Source: Rhytidiadelphus loreus (taxonomy: Eukaryota; Streptophyta; Bryopsida; Hypnales; Hylocomiaceae). Taken from it: a stretch of DNA of 64,000 bases. Below, piece after piece: positions 10,211 to 21,795 of the stretch (its first letter is position 1; every line of letters begins with the position of its first letter). The notes under the pieces were generated by a model. It saw only the letters and a program-made list of their open reading frames with translations, was not told the origin of the DNA and did no database searches. Where the stretch lies: the NCBI GenBank assembly GCA_947034895.1, contig OX344761.1, positions 90,595,447 to 90,659,446 of the forward strand. The letters run 5' to 3'. The translations under genes were made by a program, and so were the position numbers.

Positions 10211-13200
10211 TGTGGGCGCTTATTTACCCACCCTTGGTAAATCGGTGAACACAACCAGGTTCTAGTTCTATGATAGTGTCCTACTCTAATGGGTGTCTAA
10301 GTGTCAATCCATTGTGCCTTCCAAGCAATGAATCTTTTTTGCTAACTCCCTAATCGTGACTCTCTAATCGTGGTTCTAAATGACTCTTTTTTGCTAACTC
10401 CCTAATCGTGACTCTCTAATCGTGGTTCTAAATGACTCTTAAGTGGCTATCTTGCTAGGTTATGATTTGTGTTTTTTATTCCTAAAGTTTACTCTATTGT
10501 CCTAAGGTGGAAGATCATCTCACGCCCTTTCTAAAAACCTAAGGCCCGTGCAAATTGGGCTCCCTAATGACCCGCTATGGCCGGATGAAATATTGGCCGC
10601 TTGGCTATCAAACTTCATCCATGGTTTTCTATAGGTTCCTAATTCCAATTGAGGGCGAAATTTGACGTATGGACCTGACTCTATGGGTTCTATCTAAATC
10701 CTAAGTTCCAACTTGGTTGGAGGAAATCTCTATGGTTTCATCCATCATGGGTTCTAAACTTCATTCGTCCGTATCGTGGTCGTCCTGACTTTGATTTGGG
10801 CGTGTCTTATGTTTTTGAAAACCTCTCACAGTCTACTCTAAGATTTCCTAATCATATCTGACCTGACTTGGACTCTAATGGTACCTAGCTCTCGGCCTAG
10901 TTGAGATTTTTGCCCCTAGTGGGCCAATGATATGGGGGGAGTTTAGGTTCTTACCCTGGCATGGTGGCCCATAAAGAAGGTGGTCAATTCACCTTCTTCC
11001 ACCATGGTGAGTTGTGGTTATAGGTCACGTTTTCGTTGGCACCGTACGTGTTCGTATATTCAAACGACTAGCACTTCTTTCCCTTCATGCCACTTCCTTC
11101 TTCCTCTTTTTCTTTTTCCTCAACCCACGTGTCCAATTGATGGAGAGTAGTGGGTTGGACACCCACCTACTTAGAAGGTCAAACTATGGCCTAACTACCA
11201 CTTACGCGTCATCTTATCCTAATGTGGAAAGAATCTAGAAAGTCAAAATATGGCCTAATTACCACTTACACCCATCTCACCCTAATGGTAGACAGGATTT
11301 CCCTTCTACCCTATCGATGGTGCCCCATTCCTATCTAAGCTTCCTCCCCACTTCTCCTTGTTGCATTTGGAGGTGGTGATGTGTGGTGTTGGAAGGGAGA
11401 GTTGGTGAGGGGAGATGGAAAAGTCTCTTGTATTTTGATTGCTCCTTTCTTAGTGTGGATGGCGAATTTCTTTCCTTGTTTCCTACACTATCTACTTGCT
11501 AATTTCCCCCTAGTTTTCTACACTATCTATTTGCTAATTTTTCTCAAAAAAACTAACTAACCCCGACCCAAACTGGACGAGCTACGTGGGCAAGCTGCCT
11601 CGGCTGAGTTGCTAGTAAGCTGCCGCTAGCTGCTAGGCGAGCTGGGCGGCGGGCTGCTTGGGCTGCCGGGCAAACCCAAAAAAAACGTATATACGCTCTA
11701 AGCGAACGGGATGGAGGGCCCCCACTCCCTTGGGGGTTATAACAAGACGCAAACTAATATTGGTTCTCACGGTTGACACGCTACTTTTGGAGGCTAAACT
11801 TTGAATAATTTCCAAATGTTTTGGAAACTAAACTTTGGAACTAACTACGGGGGAGGTTCAAGGCTTTGCCGTCAATTTGGCTTTAACACCAAATTTAGGA
11901 TTTTTGCCTTCCCCTAGAGGTTCAAAGCTCCGCCGTGCGGTGAACCCTTTAACACACAATTTAGGACTAAACTTTGGACAAGGAACGGTGGGGTCTGGTT
12001 ACCCCAAGGAGTACTACCCCACTCTTTTTCAAACACGGACGTAAAGACTTGACTCAAATGCAAGGGTAATAGACTTGGTTAGTAACGAAGCACGGAGAGA
12101 GACATGGTTAGTAAAGGAGGTTAGTGCAACATAAAATAACACAACATGAAACTGAAAGCCCCCCAAAGTGGCATCGCCAAGGTACGGTGGAGGGTGGTTC
12201 CAGGAATAGTACAAGACGGGAACAAAGGACACTCAAACAAACTTGGATGATAAGAAAACTTCAAAAGCCACACAAGAGTTACAAGACAAGAAAGAAGGGC
12301 CCCCCACGGACCTTCAACACTAAAATTGCAACAACAAAAAGGAGCAAAGTGCTCCAAAAACACTTGAGGAAGTTTTGGCCAAAAGTTGTCAAAACCAAGA
12401 GAGGACCCACGGACCCAAAACAAATATTGGGGGTGTTTTGGGAGAGAGAAGGGCCCCCTCTAATAGGTTTCCAAGGGTAATCTCATCCATCCGGATTTTC
12501 ATCCAAATTTGAGATTTTCACCTAATTTTGGGTTTTACGCTGGTCCTAACTTCTAACTTTTGGAGTTTAACTCGGAATTGCAAATGAATTGCGCCAATGG
12601 CTTCAGAATGCCATTTTTAGCCAAGAAGATTTCCTACCCCCTATTTCTATTGCAAAGACCCATCAGAAACTAGTGCCAACTAGGACCAATTAAAAGGTTA
12701 AAAACTTAACTTTTGGAGTTTACCTTTTTTGGCCTGGGTGACTAGCTAGGGTTGTTGGGGAGGCTCTAGGGAGTAAGAAAAAACTCCTTACTGTCTTCGT
12801 TCCGACTTCGTACGCTCCTGGGACGCCGGTCAACCCCGCAAAGATCCAGTCGTAAATATTAATTGGGGGAATGTTGTCGATTTCGGCTGCCTCCCGCTAT
12901 CGGAACACCGTGAAATTTGTCAAGGCGCATTATTAATATAAAAGATGCTAGTCTACTTTTTAGTGAGATTTTACCGCGGCTTGGGCATTTTCTATGAATT
13001 TTCCACCGTGGCCTTTGGCGGTTGACTACTTGGAGAAAGATCCTTTGGAGATAAAAAAAAACCGAGACTTTTTGGGGAACCTCTCATGGAGTCCCCTAAG
13101 CCACGTGTCAAGTCTTGGGCTAATCTAGCACAGCGTCGGTGGTAAGGTGAAAATTGACTTCGGTTGAATTACCGGCAGTCAGGGAATCTTTTACACGTGA

Positions 13201-13702
13201 GGGAATCTTGGTAAATGGATTTCGCTATGGATACCCGGACATGTTCCAGATCCAAGAACACTATCCGGCGGCCATGGATTCCTCCATGTGGCTTGTCTTG
13301 GACAAGTAACACCTGCATGCTAACAATTTGAATTCTTAACGTATCGTCGATTGAATGGGGAAACTAGAACCTATCTTTGGAGATTTACGTGGGGATTTTT
13401 CTATCTCTCCTAAGACCAATTTAGCCTATCATGGTCACATGCACTGGATTTGGGCTATTTTGGGTAAGTTCCCGATAGCCCTATTATTTTCCACTATTTA
13501 CAAGTTCTAACCTATATACAAGCGGGTTTTGTGGGTAATCTATGGATAAAAGGCTATTTATGACCAAATGCTATACTAGTACGTGACATACCTATTTTGG
13601 TTCTACACTATTTTTGGGGCTTTTTGTAGTACTTTATGCCTTAATTTGTAATAAACTAAAAAAAAAAAAAATGAGTCCTAGGTGACGAATTTGGGGCTCA
13701 CA
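10211..13702 (+). mobile_element. Solo LTR, 3.5 kb (copy 1)
   Basis: It starts TGTGGGCGCTTATTTACC and ends GGGGCTCACA, i.e. TG...CA with a short inverted end (TGTGag/ctCACA). It is flanked by the 5-bp duplication ACCAA (10206-10210 and 13703-13707), the expected footprint of LTR-retrotransposon integration. A second copy with a different 5-bp duplication lies at 21796-25444, and the two align from end to end. No gag-pol is present, so it is a solo LTR left by recombination between LTRs. The family is not identifiable from an LTR alone; such long LTRs are known in some Gypsy lineages. It contains a GC-richer patch (11.55-11.72 kb) and no credible ORF. Confidence 0.85.
10333..10436. repeat. 52-bp tandem duplication inside solo LTR 1
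   Basis: 10333-10384 and 10385-10436 are essentially identical (both begin TCTTTTTTGCTAACTCC). The copy-2 LTR lacks the duplication, so it arose after the two copies separated. Confidence 0.85.
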
Positions 13703-13964
13703 ACCAATAGTAGCCTCATTTTGTGTTGTAAATGCGACAAAGTGGGGTTAATTGCCCACATGGTCGAGACTTTTATGTTGTTCCCACTAGTGAAGCAAAT
13801 TTGCTAGTCACCGTGAGTTTAAAATTTAGGATCCAATCCCGCGGACGGTTCAGCTCGTGATCTGGTCGTTTCGTTTTATACGTTTGAAGTCCGTGGTTTC
13901 TTATCACCTTACCTTAACCCTTGGCCTATTTAGAAACACAACGGGATAGGACAATGAGTAATAG

Positions 13965-14014
13965 TTTGAAGATTTGAAGACTTGAAGATTTGAAGACTTG
14001 AAGATTTGAAGATT
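13965..14014. repeat. 9-bp minisatellite
   Basis: TTGAAGA(T/C)T is repeated about five times in a row. Confidence 0.85.
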
Positions 14015-14363
14015 CGGCAAGTCAAGATTTATTTCATTCCTAAGCCATTTCTGGTCACAGCTAGAATCCTCGTGATTTTCCGAGGCAGACGTTCTCCACC
14101 CGACATCGCCTCCCTGTGCTCTATCTCCCTGTGCTCCGATAACTTGTGATGATTTTTGGTACTGTATTTATATTTTATTGCAAGATCTACATGTTCTTGT
14201 TCATACCTTAGCCTCAATTGATTGGTGTACTCGGTTTGTTAAATTACTCGAGGTTATGAATGTTTTTTGCATCATTTTGATAGGTTTGTGCCTTCTTTTT
14301 GCAGATTAACTGGATAGTCACACTACAATCACACTACAAATTTTTACTCAAGCTAATCTTTAG

Positions 14364-14530
14364 ATGGCAACCCATGTGGCTTTTGTTCCTCCCGTGGATC
14401 TCAATCACAACGAGAATCTTCACACTAGTTACAAAGCAAATCCCCCGCACCACATTGCTGCTCCAGCAGACCATTTTGTCAATATCGACCCCCTCCCTGC
14501 AGGTGCACCATCCACAATACATGCCTTGAA
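14364..14530 (+). other. Possible upstream exon of the pogo-like transposase
   Basis: An ATG at 14364 opens a frame rich in Pro/His/Asn (begins MATHVAFVPPVDL) that could be a first exon. The DNA after it is AT-rich and intron-like up to the acceptor CGTTTTGCAG at about 15321, where the transposase similarity begins. This link rests only on position and composition. Confidence 0.25.
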
Positions 14531-15320
14531 TTTAATTGCAATATTATGTAGTGTTGATTTTGTAAATTTAGCTTGCTTAGAATTCCATTTACAGAATAGA
14601 ATTATGAAATCAATTCATTTACTACGAATACTTGCATGATCAAGGTGATTAAGCTTATTTCCAAGTTCAAATTCATATTACAATGAACTCATGAGATCTT
14701 CATTATGTGGATTGAAATTAAACAAAATGTTGAAGCATAAAAAATTATTCTATCCATACAATTTTGAAAATTTGACTAAATCCTCAAATCCAATGAATTA
14801 TTGCAATCGCTTGCTTTATATGTTAGCATCCAAACTTCAAAAATTTACTTGTTTTTTCTTTTTCTTTTCAATGTCAAATATATTTTTGAATATAAATTTA
14901 GAAGTTTGTTTTACATTCTCAATTTTATTTTAAGTTTAAATTCTAAAGTGATATACTCTTTGTTTAAATTCATGAGTTCATTGCAATAATTTCACAATTA
15001 TTGCAAATTAAGAATTTACGGTAACTTCAAATTTAAATTAAAAAAGCATCACAATAATTTCAATTTCAAATCTAAATTTATTCATTTAATTTTCAATTTT
15101 GAATTGTCAATCAAATTTTCAGTTCTCTACTTCTTTTTGAATTCCATTTTGAGCCGTCAATTTCATTTTAAATTTAATACTTAGATCACTTTTCAATTCA
15201 ATTTTGAATTATTGTATTATGGTTTTCAATTTAAAAGATGCTTAAGAGCAAATACTAGTTGAATAATATATTGAGGAAGAATTGTTTTAAATATGGTTTG
15301 TTTTCTACATGTCGTTTTGC

Positions 15321-16931
15321 AGATCGTCTACCTCTTCATGCTCTTCTTGTCAACACCTCTTTACGACGCTTGCAACAAGTTTCCACTTTTCTCAACCGAA
15401 AAATAGTCATTGCATGGATGGAAGATGAAGCAATTCACGGACTTGTTGGCCTCAATGAACGCACTATTCAAGCTTTTCTTAAGCACTTTCAAGGTCAGAA
15501 AGTTGTCAATTATGTGAGAGCTACACGATGGTGGCAACAACAAAGCAACTACATTGAAGTTGATGAAGAATTACAATTAACGTGCAACCGCAATCAAGTT
15601 GGCAAACGGAAAACATTTCACCTCGAAGCTACTTTGATTGGATTTCAAATTGGTCTACAGGATCAATGGATTCAGGACGTGGCAAGAAGCGCTCCGATTG
15701 GATTTAATGGCTGTATTCAAGGGTTGTGAAGGCTTTCGAAAGACTTTGCAAGTTTGGTGTGAAATTTTCTTCCAAAATTTTATTAGAGTTGGCTCTACAG
15801 GTGCTATCAGGGCCAGAGTCAATCTATACCGCTAAATCCATTGATCCTGTAAACCAAAAATTGCTCACCAACAAATTGTGTCATTGTTGGATTCAACAGT
15901 TTATAGGAGTACATAACATTGTATTCCTATCACAACGCGGCAGGCTCTCTTATAGTCTTGAGAAAGAACTTCAAATTAAAATGCAAACTGCATTTCTTTT
16001 AGGAGTCTTGCAGAGGGGATTCCAATCTTGTATTTTGAATGAGAACTTAATGAAAAATATGGATGAAATACACTTTGTTGTCAATGTTGACAATGACCGG
16101 ACATTGGATTTTGGGGGAGATATCACAGTGAAATATGTCGAGATAGTTTCAGGTGGAGAGTCTATGACCATAGTGGTCAGAATCTCTGGAGGTCGTAGAT
16201 CAGCTATTGAAGTTTCTATGATTATTCTTACAAATCAAAATAGGAGCTATCCTATTCGGAGATTGGAGGATAACATCCCTGGAGTTTCATATAGGATTGG
16301 TCCAAAGGGTTGGATGGATCAGTCTATTTTCTCTAAGTATTTTTGACAAAATTCTATTGATTTGGTCGCGTTGTTCCGGTCACTGTTTTGTTGATTTCAA
16401 CAGATTTCTGTTGAAATCAACAAAACATTGACCCGGACAACGCGACCAAATTAACAAAATTCTGTCAAAATTCTTACGTTTTCTACTAGTGTATTTAGAG
16501 ATATTCTAGCAACTAAGAATACCACTTTGAGGTATTTGCCTCCATGTTCCACGCACTTATGCCAACCTGCAGATACCTTTATTATTTCAAAGATAAAGGA
16601 TGCTTGGACTATTTGTTGGGAAGCTAAAAAGACCGAATTGATTTAATTAAATGCATGACAAAATATCCCTCATGAAGATGGTCAGTGGTCTGGCAAATTG
16701 ACAAATCTTGGTAAGAGATTTTTTTTGCACTTGACAACGGATAGTATAGAAGATGTGAATAGGCAAGTGGATTTTGGTAATATGTCTTATGCCAGAAAGG
16801 CCATGATCTGTTGTGAAATGGCCTTAGATGATGGTTCATGGAATGTGAACTAATTGTTACCTCATCTATAGGAAATTATTGCAAAGCATTTGCAATACTT
16901 TCAAGGTCAAGAAGTGCTTAATTGTATTTGA
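15321..16931 (+). pseudogene. Pogo-like (DDE_1) transposase, broken
   Basis: This is a remnant of a Tc1/mariner-pogo-type transposase of the kind I know from oomycetes. In order it shows a helix-turn-helix-like region (about 15400-15540, ending RATRWWQQQ), a linker SGRGKKRSDW, KFSSKILLELA, the first catalytic acidic motif MDEIHF (about 16060), VKYVEIVSGGESMTIVVR and GPKGWMDQSIFS. After an inserted MITE comes the C-terminal block LRYLPPCSTHLCQPAD, whose Asp matches the third catalytic position. Defects: a frameshift near 15.63-15.67 kb, an in-frame TAA at 15705-15707, the MITE at 16341-16491, loss of the segment that should hold the second catalytic Asp (DN.xGH type) and further stops after 16640. 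It cannot encode an active enzyme. Confidence 0.8.
16341..16491. mobile_element. Foldback MITE, CACTA-type right end
   Basis: Two arms of about 60 bp (through GGTCGCGTTGT and GTTGATTTCAACAG) form an almost perfect hairpin. The right end finishes TTTTCTACTAGTG, the complement of the CACTAGTAGAAAA terminus of CACTA elements. The left end lacks the matching terminal 20-25 bp. TAT sits on both sides (16338-16340, 16492-16494), consistent with the 3-bp duplication of CACTA transposons. It interrupts the transposase reading frame. Confidence 0.7.
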
Positions 16932-16934
16932 GCA

Positions 16935-19900
16935 CCCTAGAAATATTTTTTGGTGCTTTGTACTATATGTGATGGACACATATTGCTTGTAATAAAATGG
17001 TTGGCTTTTTGAAAATGTCTTCTTCATTGTTTCATGATTTTGATGATAAAGTCTATAAAATGTGCTTCTTTTTCTTTGAAATTGGAAAAGAGTGATACTT
17101 TTAATAAACACTAAATATCAACTTTATAAAATTTGGAAGGTGTAAAACATCATGGGTGATGGCAATTAGAGTTCAAATTGAGATTTAGTGTGTACACATT
17201 ATTGATTCAATTGACATTTAGTGTTCAAGTTTGTAATTAGTGTTACAAACACTAATCAACATTATTAATGTACCTTGATAGATGACAATTTTTCACAACT
17301 TTGTGTGTGAAATGTGCCTTGGGCTTCAGAGGTTAAAAATGAAATTTTTGTAATCAATATTTATTATATGGATAAGTAAAAGTTATAAGTAAACCAAGAA
17401 GTAAACCTTTTTAGAATATGAAAAAAATTTAAAATATTTAAGGGGACTCTTTGCATTAATGTATAAATTGAATTAATATTTATTCTAGTAACAACCTTCA
17501 GATAGAAACTTGTTTAGCCAATATTTGGAATGACCTTTGGAATTTTTGTATTCATATATATAGGGTCTATTTTATGACTATAGGGTGCTTATAAAGCCAC
17601 AACTAAAATTGAATCCATGATCAAAATGATAGAATGAAGCTCATATAGAAATGGTGGAATGAAGCCAAGAAAAAAATGGTAGAATGAAGCACAAGACTAA
17701 AATTTCAAAGGCACAAGATTAAAATTAAAGTCCATGATGTTAAAAGATTTTGAAGGAATCAATGAGAATTTTTGAGGTTCAAATAATTTACACAATAACT
17801 ACTTGAAAAAATTTAAAATTTATAAAAAATATAGATGGTATGAAAGTTGAAAAGGTTTTTGAGTCAACCAATGGGGTATTTCTTTACGGTTTCAATATTC
17901 ATGAGTATAAGACTTCTATACCAATTGAAATCTACAAACTCGTAATTCTCAAAAGACGAGCCTAATAACTCTCCATGAATGTGATTTTTGTATTTATTTT
18001 CTAAAAATGTGATTAATTGTCTCCTATTTTTTTTTTTTTTTTTAAATTACCATAGAATTTTGAATTAAAAGTGAAATAATTCATATCAAATGCAATTGAT
18101 ATTCAAAAAATCTGAAATTTCTCCACAAGTTTATAATATAGTGTAGAACATTATGGTTCAATTTTTTTATCATGTCATTTTAAAATTAGAAAGTTAGCAT
18201 TCTATGGTTATAGACCTGAAGTTTAAATTGCTACAAAATTTCAATGAGAACCTTTATGTTTAGACAATTTCTAGAATGACTTTTGCAATTTGAAAATGTG
18301 TAAATTTGTGATACTTCTAAATTCACTACTTTTGTGACTTCTTCAGTTTCAAAATAACCTTTCATATATCTTTGTTTGATTCAAAACTAATCACTTCTTT
18401 CTTCTTTGTCTTTAAGTCGAGTTGATAAAAAATTCACATTTAGAGGGGAATATTTTTAAATTACTATGAATTTTTAAATAAATAAATGAAACAATTTGTA
18501 TCAAATGCAATACATGCTCAAAGAATCTGAAATTCTCTCCATAGATTTATATTATAGTGTAGAATATCATAATGTATGTATTTTTATTGTGTCACTCTAA
18601 AATTAGAAAATAAGTATTGTAAAGTTGCAAATTCATTTTTCTAAATTTTTGGTCAATATTTTAGAATTTTTTTATTCTCTCAGTTGAATTACAAATGAAT
18701 TATTAAAGAAGATTAATTAACAATTGATTTCTAATGCAAATCTAGTGCTTTTTAGGTTCCAATATTTGTTTGTAAATTCTCATTGCTAAGAACTCTTGCC
18801 TTCCAAAAGGACCTTTGAACCTTTAATAAGATGTCACTAATAATACAAAGAGTAGCAAAGCCCTATTATTATTATTATTTAATAATCAATCATTATACTA
18901 TTTTTAAGCTTATATTATTTAATAATAGAATATAAAATTCTAATTAGCTTTTGAATTATCAACTAATAATATTAAATAATAATATTCAATTTAATAAATG
19001 ATTTTTGATAACTAATTTTTAAAATAAAGTTATCTAGTATTATTGTATTATATCCTACTATCTTCCCGAAAGAGGTAGGCAACTCTACTCTAGCCCCTTC
19101 TCGCAAGAAAAAACAACAATCGTTGATTATATTATAAAAAAGGCCCCCCTTCACTACCATCGATTTGAAATTTTTTTAAATGTCGTTGATGAATGAAAGT
19201 TGTTCGTTAGGGATTTCTCGAAGAAATTAGAACCGTTGGACATCAATGGCCGTTGATGACTGTTCCAACTGGTTACAAAAATATGTTTCAATTTGTGCTT
19301 TGTCATGTTATTTTGTGTTGCATTGCCTCTTTTATAACGTTACAAAATCTTCTTTGGCACTTGAGTTTTATTGAAAGAGAGTGTTGCTTATTTCTTGGGA
19401 TTCTGTAGCTTTAAAGGTTTAGAAAGAAGCCATGGTTAGAAGCATCCTATACATGTAGTTGCCAAAGTTGTTAGTATTCCTATATGAATTTTGTTGCCAT
19501 CCAAGTGTCAAGTTAGGAAGGCTTTAACTTTTTAAAATTTTTGAGCTTTCAACTCACCATCTATGGCTTTTTGAGTTGACTTGCACATGAGGCTTCCCAA
19601 AAGTTGTGTGCCGTGCCTTTAGGGTGTGGTAACTTGTTTTATTTTTTTTGTTTTAAACTCATGGCTATGAAATTATATTCAATGGTAGTGCCTAATAATT
19701 CTACAATTTTTCATAAATGCTAGTGGTTTAGGTGAGCCTTAATAGTAGTATCTAATTATTTTAAAAGTTTTTCAATAATGCTAGCGATTTAAGTAAGCTT
19801 TAATAGTGGTGCTTAATAATTTCACACTTGTCTAATAATGCTTGGGTTTAGGTAAGTATCAATGTTGGTGTTTAATAATTCTTCTAATAATGCACATATC

Positions 19901-20080
19901 ATCAATCTTACCCTCCAATCATTGTCCCATATGATATTCAAATTTCTTAAAAATAATCTTATGAAAAAATAGTAAGGATATACAATCATGATTCTATTTA
20001 CATTGCCTTTGAAGGCTTTTTGAGGTTTCATTTGTGATTTTGTCCATGACTATAAGCAAGATTTTCCCAGATAAGGTTTT
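16935..20080. other. AT-rich stretch without genes
   Basis: No coding exon is supported. It holds long T/A runs (near 18.03 kb), an AT-rich inverted patch of TTAATAATA motifs at 18.86-18.98 kb and a degenerate tandem array at about 19.68-19.9 kb. Confidence 0.55.
19678..19895. repeat. Degenerate tandem repeat, about 62-bp unit
   Basis: Four consecutive units share (A/T)GGT(A/G)GT(G)C(C)TAATAATT..., TAATGCTAG and GTTTA(G)GTAAG. Divergence is considerable. Confidence 0.6.
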
Positions 20081-20081
20081 A

Positions 20082-20530
20082 ATGAGGCAACAATTATAAA
20101 CTTTAAAGATTACGGAAATTTTCGGATAGAAAAAGGTGGGGCTGTGGTAAGAACCACAATTTGAGGTTCAATGTTGGAGCTTGTTAACCATTTTAAAGTG
20201 TCATGTATCTTGTCACATCACAGCTCAGGGGTGGGATAGCGGGTCGACTATTATTCCTGCCTCACTAGCATGCCAAGCCACGAGTTCCCGAACCAATCAA
20301 TGAGACCGACAAGGATCGAACCGCAAACTTGTTGGTTGACCATCGACGTATGAAACTAGTCGACCAAGTCCACGACTTGGCAATTGTATTCGGCATTCAA
20401 TTCATTTTATTGCCTTCATCAACCACTATGTATGATTTTATTATTTTATCCTTATTATATCGAGCAAAGAAGAGTGTTAATAAACATAGTGTGAATGTTT
20501 CCCATAATACATGGTGGATTAGTCAACGAA
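20082..20530 (+). repeat. Left arm of long inverted repeat around a Copia remnant
   Basis: This arm is repeated in reverse complement at 21404-21795 plus 25450-25515, the two right-hand pieces being separated by a solo LTR. It contains TGTTGGAGCTTG (20173), which resembles the usual start of Copia LTRs, and a minus-strand tRNA-like stretch with the B-box-like GGTTCGATCC. The arm may therefore be an LTR or 5' region of a Copia element or a tRNA-derived SINE. Confidence 0.7.
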
Positions 20531-20559
20531 GTAGTTAGTGATATTTTTTAGCCAATATG

Positions 20560-21400
20560 GAGAGAATACTATTGAAGACGCGATGAATCGCTTTGATTGG
20601 CTCAAGTAGAAAGCTACTATTGAAGAGGAGTATGAATCTTTGCGTAAGAGATAAGTCTTTGAACCTATCATGAATAATCTCAATTCACAATCTCTTAGTT
20701 ACAAACTAGTTTTTGTACGTAAACGCAATGACAAAGGTCAGATTATTCACTACAAAGTTCGTCTTGTTACTCAAGGATTCACACAAAAGTTTGGCATTGA
20801 TTATAATATCACATATTCACCTATTATGAATACTATTACTTTTTGATATTTTCTTGGCATGACGATACACAACATCTTTGAGATGACAATTATGAATGTT
20901 GTTATCGCCTATCTATATGGCTCACTTCATACTAATATATATATATATATGAGAGTCCCACCTGACCTTGAATTTACAAATCCAAGTGCAATTATTCCAA
21001 ACAAATATTATGGTGTTAAATTACAACGTGCATTACATGGTTTCAAACAATTTGAATGCATGTAGTATCAACACCTACAACAATTTCTTATTGAGAATCA
21101 TTTTATTAATAATGCATTGTTTTCATATCTCTTCCGTATCTCTTCCGTATCAAAAGAGACAAAGATGATTTTGTCATCATTGATGTTTATATTTATGACT
21201 TAAATCCTATAGGTACCAAATCAACATGTATTGCAGCTACTCAACTTCTTGTTTGTGAGTTTGAAATGAAGGAACTTGGCAAAACGACTTTTTGTATTGG
21301 TTTACAAGTTCTTCATTTGAAAGATGATAACATTTTTCTTTCTCAAACAACATATATCAACCAAATCCTCAAAAGAAATAACACGAGACTTTTCAAGAAA
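20560..21400 (+). pseudogene. Ty1/Copia reverse-transcriptase fragment
   Basis: Conceptual translation across several frameshifts gives the known order of a Copia RT domain: LVFVRKRNDKGQI, HYKVRLVTQGFTQKFGIDY, TYSPIMNTITF, MNVVIAYLYGSLHTNIYI, VKLQRALHGFKQ, then DDFVIIDVYIYDL (aligning with the YVDD region, first Asp replaced) and FEMKELGKTTFCIGLQV. Stops occur at about 20650, 20844 and 21063. RT converts the retrotransposon RNA to DNA; this copy is dead. Gag, integrase and RNase H are missing from what I can see. Confidence 0.8.
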
Positions 21401-21403
21401 TAC

Positions 21404-21795
21404 CACTAACTACTTTGTTGACTAATCCACCATGCATCATGGAAAGTGTTCACACTATGTTTCTTAACACTCTTTCTCGCTCGACATAATAAGGATAAAA
21501 TAATAAAATCATACGGACTAGTCGATGAAGGCAATAAAATGAATTGAATGGCGAATACAGCAGTCGCCAAGTCGTGGACTTGGTCAGTTGGTTTCATATG
21601 TCAGTGGTTAACCGATCGGTCCGCAGTTCGATCCTTGTCGGCCTCGTTGATTGGTTCGGGAATTCACGGCTTGGCATGCTAGTGAGGTAGGAATAAAAAA
21701 CAACCAGCTATCCCACCTTTGAGTTGTGATGTGACAAGATACAAGACACTCCAAAATGGTTAAAAAACTCCAGCATTGAACTCCAAATCGTAGTT
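21404..21795 (-). repeat. Right arm (inner part) of the inverted repeat
   Basis: Reverse complement of the left arm at 20082-20530. On the plus strand it shows an A-box-like TTGGTCAGTTGG and a B-box-like GTTCGATCC about 45 bp apart, as in tRNA-derived SINEs. The arm resumes at 25450 after the solo LTR. Confidence 0.7.

Noticed and set aside
12121..12480. Overlapping ORFs of 100 and 118 codons on opposite strands
   Set aside because: They lie inside solo LTR 1 and have no family resemblance; the equivalent part of solo LTR 2 does not preserve them.
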